Below are positions 32,679-34,573 of a stretch of DNA of 34,573 nt, piece by piece. Numbering within the stretch: the first letter of the stretch is position 1; each line of letters starts with the position of its first letter. The stretch lies in contig JAFDDT010000042.1 in assembly GCA_019310725.1 (NCBI GenBank), positions 1 to 34,573 of the forward strand, written 5' to 3'. The position numbers were made by a program, and so were the translations under genes. Under the pieces are notes generated by a model, which did not search any database, had not been told where the DNA came from, and saw only the letters and a program-made list of their open reading frames with translations. The stretch is from Deltaproteobacteria bacterium. GTDB lineage: Bacteria; Desulfobacterota; DSM-4660; Desulfatiglandales; B25-G16.

Positions 32679-33698
32679 CTATTCAAAACATCCAGCTATG
32701 GTCTGGTTGCAAAAGGTACATTTATTTCCTTGTAGGTTATACTGTAGTATCTGATAATTTCGGCGTTTAATGATGAGGTTTCCGCACTGGGGGCAGTAGG
32801 TATTTTCTGCCGCATGGCCCGGCACGTTTCCCAGATAAACATAGCGTAATCCTTGAGCTATGCCGATGTGCCTGGCTTGTTCCAGTTGAGAAACTGGTGT
32901 ATAGTCAAGATGAGATAGTTTGTAGTGAGGGACAAACCTGGTGATATGCCAGGGCGTGTCAGGCCCCAACTGGTTTACTATCCAATGTGCCATGTCATTC
33001 AGTTCGTCTTCATCGTCATTGTATCCGGGTGTAAGGTTGGTGATGATTTCAACGTGTATACTCGATTGGTATTTGGCCGTTCTAATATTATGCAGGATCC
33101 CCTTAAAATCAGGAACATTTGCTATTCTTTTATAGGTGTGGGCAGAGAATCCCTTCAAATCCACCCTGTACGCATCTAGATAGGGTCCCAAAAGATTCAT
33201 GGCCTCAGTTGTGATATAGCCATTAGTTACGTAGTTTATCAGAAGGCCTTGCTCCTTGGCTATTTTTGCAGTATCCAGGGTATATTCCAGCCAAAGTGTC
33301 GGCTCATTATAGGTCCAGGAAATGCCCTTGCAGTTTTCTTCTATTGCAAGCTGAACCACCTTTTCAGGAGGGATATATTCAGTAAAAGGGATTTGTTTGG
33401 CAACGTCTGCATGGGAGATTTCCCAATTCTGGCATCCCGGACACCGGAAGTTGCACCCAAGAGAGCCCAGGGAGAGCCACTTGCTTCCCGGGAAGAAATG
33501 AAAGAGGGGCTTGATTTCAACGGGAGAGACCCTTACGGAGGAAACCTTGCCATAGATTATGGAGTGGAGCTGCCCATCCACGTTTTTTCGAGTTCTACAG
33601 AATCCCGTCTTCCCTGGAGGTATCTTACACTCCCGCTGGCAGATTTGGCACTGCACAGTCTTGTCTTCTGATGGCGTGAAAAGTATAGATTGATGCAT
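32679..33698 (-). CDS. amrS: AmmeMemoRadiSam system radical SAM enzyme
   Basis: A 339-residue radical SAM protein of the AmrS (PflA-like, COG1180) group. Near the N terminus, CQICQRECKIPPGKTGFC gives the four-cysteine motif typical of these proteins. The cluster-binding motif C82-N-F-R-C86-P-G-C89 (Cx3Cx2C) follows GSLGCNFRC. ISWTYNEPTLWLEYTLD, YRVDLKGFSAHTYKRI and HVEIITNLTPGYND are the expected barrel strands. The C terminus has an additional CPQC and CTFC pair, a probable zinc ribbon. The family co-occurs with a MEMO1-like dioxygenase-fold protein and an AMMECR1 domain; neither is in the window. The substrate is not established. No strong ribosome-binding site is visible. Confidence 0.9.
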   Translation of the reverse strand: MHQSILFTPSEDKTVQCQICQRECKIPPGKTGFCRTRKNVDGQLHSIIYGKVSSVRVSPVEIKPLFHFFPGSKWLSLGSLGCNFRCPGCQNWEISHADVAKQIPFTEYIPPEKVVQLAIEENCKGISWTYNEPTLWLEYTLDTAKIAKEQGLLINYVTNGYITTEAMNLLGPYLDAYRVDLKGFSAHTYKRIANVPDFKGILHNIRTAKYQSSIHVEIITNLTPGYNDDEDELNDMAHWIVNQLGPDTPWHITRFVPHYKLSHLDYTPVSQLEQARHIGIAQGLRYVYLGNVPGHAAENTYCPQCGNLIIKRRNYQILQYNLQGNKCTFCNQTIAGCFE

Positions 33699-33798
33699 GA
33701 ATACAAAAGCAGTTTCAAGATAATCGTCTTTTGGAAATAAGAGGAACCCGTGTTTGAGTTGAACGAATATCTTTTTGTTTATTACATAAGGTTACTTT

Positions 33799-34573
33799 AT
33801 GGATGATAAACAGTTTCGTCAACTCCTTGATCATTTTGGTTACTCTTGGAGGGGTTACCGTAAGGTGAGAAAGGGAGTCAAAAAGAGGATTACCAAGCAT
33901 ATGCAGGAGATAGGATGTAGAAGCATGGAGACCTATCTCGACTCTTTAGATAGAGATGCAGAGTTGAGGGGTCAGTGCGAGTCTCTAATGTGCGTTTCCA
34001 TAAGCCGTTTTTTTCGTGACCCCCTCCTTTGGAAAGCAATCGTGGATCAAATACTGCCAGGTTTTTCAAAAGAGAATATTAAGAGGTTGAAGCTCTGGTT
34101 TGCTGGTTGTGCCTGCGGCGAAGAGGTGTATAGTTTTAGGATAATGTGGGAAGGTCTGAAGGGTCGGTTTGACCCCATGCCAGAGCTTGAGATATGGGCG
34201 ACAGATATCAATCGTACCTTCCTCAGGAGAGCTCAAGATGGAATATACGCCTTTAGTAGTCTCAAAGAGGTACCATCAGAGCTGAAAGAGATTTATTTTA
34301 TTTCTCATGGCGATCGAGGCCCTTACGCTGTATTCCCGTCGCTAAAGCAGGGGATTAGGTGGAGGGTTCATGATCTGTCTTCTAAGTTAGATGAATTCAA
34401 CTTTCACATTATCTTTCTAAGAAACAGTATCCTGACCTATTACAACGATGAGCTCAAACGGGCTGCCTTCCAGAAAGTGATAGATAATCTAAGCAATGGT
34501 GGATTTTTGATCATAGGCACTCATGAAAAACTACCTTTTGAATCAAGGGATCTGGTATCTTTTGGTAGCCAAC
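33799..34573 (+). CDS. CheR-like protein methyltransferase, diverged, cut by the window end
   Basis: A frame open from ATG 33799 to the window edge (258 codons so far). It follows the CheR pattern: a short N-terminal helical part (about 1-55, ending GCRSMETYLDSL), ISRFFRDPLLWKAI in place of TxFFR, LKLWFAGCACGEEVYSFRIMW for the SAM-binding GCxxGEEpYS motif, EIWATDINRTFLRRAQDGIY with the adenosyl-binding Asp, and HIIFLRNSILTYYNDELK in place of the usual IFCRNVLIYF. Substitutions in TN-x-FFR and CRNVxIYF suggest a divergent subgroup, possibly with a substrate other than chemoreceptor glutamates. No chemotaxis gene is adjacent within the window. Its promoter must lie in the 100 bases separating it from the divergent amrS. 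Confidence 0.82.
   Translation, partial: MDDKQFRQLLDHFGYSWRGYRKVRKGVKKRITKHMQEIGCRSMETYLDSLDRDAELRGQCESLMCVSISRFFRDPLLWKAIVDQILPGFSKENIKRLKLWFAGCACGEEVYSFRIMWEGLKGRFDPMPELEIWATDINRTFLRRAQDGIYAFSSLKEVPSELKEIYFISHGDRGPYAVFPSLKQGIRWRVHDLSSKLDEFNFHIIFLRNSILTYYNDELKRAAFQKVIDNLSNGGFLIIGTHEKLPFESRDLVSFGSQ

Overview
The window looks like chromosomal DNA of an anaerobic, Gram-negative bacterium of the Desulfobacterota (former Deltaproteobacteria) type. This is inferred from gene content only: LPS-export genes (lptF and an LptM-like lipoprotein), a xerC-hslV-hslU cluster next to arg genes, a molybdopterin oxidoreductase, a CooT-type nickel protein, an AmmeMemoRadiSam radical SAM enzyme, and a lexA-imuB-dnaE2 mutagenesis cassette. 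I cannot name a genus.

Layout. 1-1010: decayed ISNCY-type insertion sequence. 1491-5699, minus strand: orphan molybdopterin oxidoreductase, class I aminotransferase and a secreted lytic transglycosylase. 5926-6375, plus strand: a cold-shock protein gene with a long leader that holds a terminator-like hairpin and a competing hairpin. 6508-10455: a half-length DUF350-type membrane protein, a secreted DUF3047 protein, and a metallo-beta-lactamase-fold hydrolase paired with an APC permease. 10672-12550: a truncated enoyl-CoA hydratase, an AT-rich stretch with no gene, and a McrA-like SRA-HNH nuclease. 12647-18609, minus strand: a stand-alone GMP-synthase-type ATP pyrophosphatase, a FmdB zinc ribbon, a GlcD-type flavoenzyme overlapping recR, ybaB, a small LptM-like lipoprotein gene, and argH. 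18859-24248, minus strand: argD, argB, hslU, hslV, xerC. 24568-25035: a small His-rich protein and CooT. 25442-26548, plus strand: lptF without lptG. 26884-32073, minus strand: the SOS mutasome lexA-imuB-dnaE2. 32679-33698: AmrS-type radical SAM enzyme. 33799 to the end: a diverged CheR-like methyltransferase, cut by the window edge.

The most informative system is lexA-imuB-dnaE2. The Y-family protein has lost all three catalytic acidic residues but keeps a QLSLF clamp-binding motif, so it is an ImuB-type scaffold rather than a working polymerase. No imuA is present. The lexA promoter carries two near-identical 16-base sites in opposite orientation that are candidate LexA operators.

The region is rich in small non-coding repeats. 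A 145-bp MITE-like element with terminal inverted repeats occurs twice, in opposite orientation, on either side of argD. A second element of about 113 + 48 bp occurs twice in direct orientation on either side of ybaB. An octamer tandem array lies in front of argB. These repeats sit where a more compact operon would be expected: argF and argG are absent between argD and argH.
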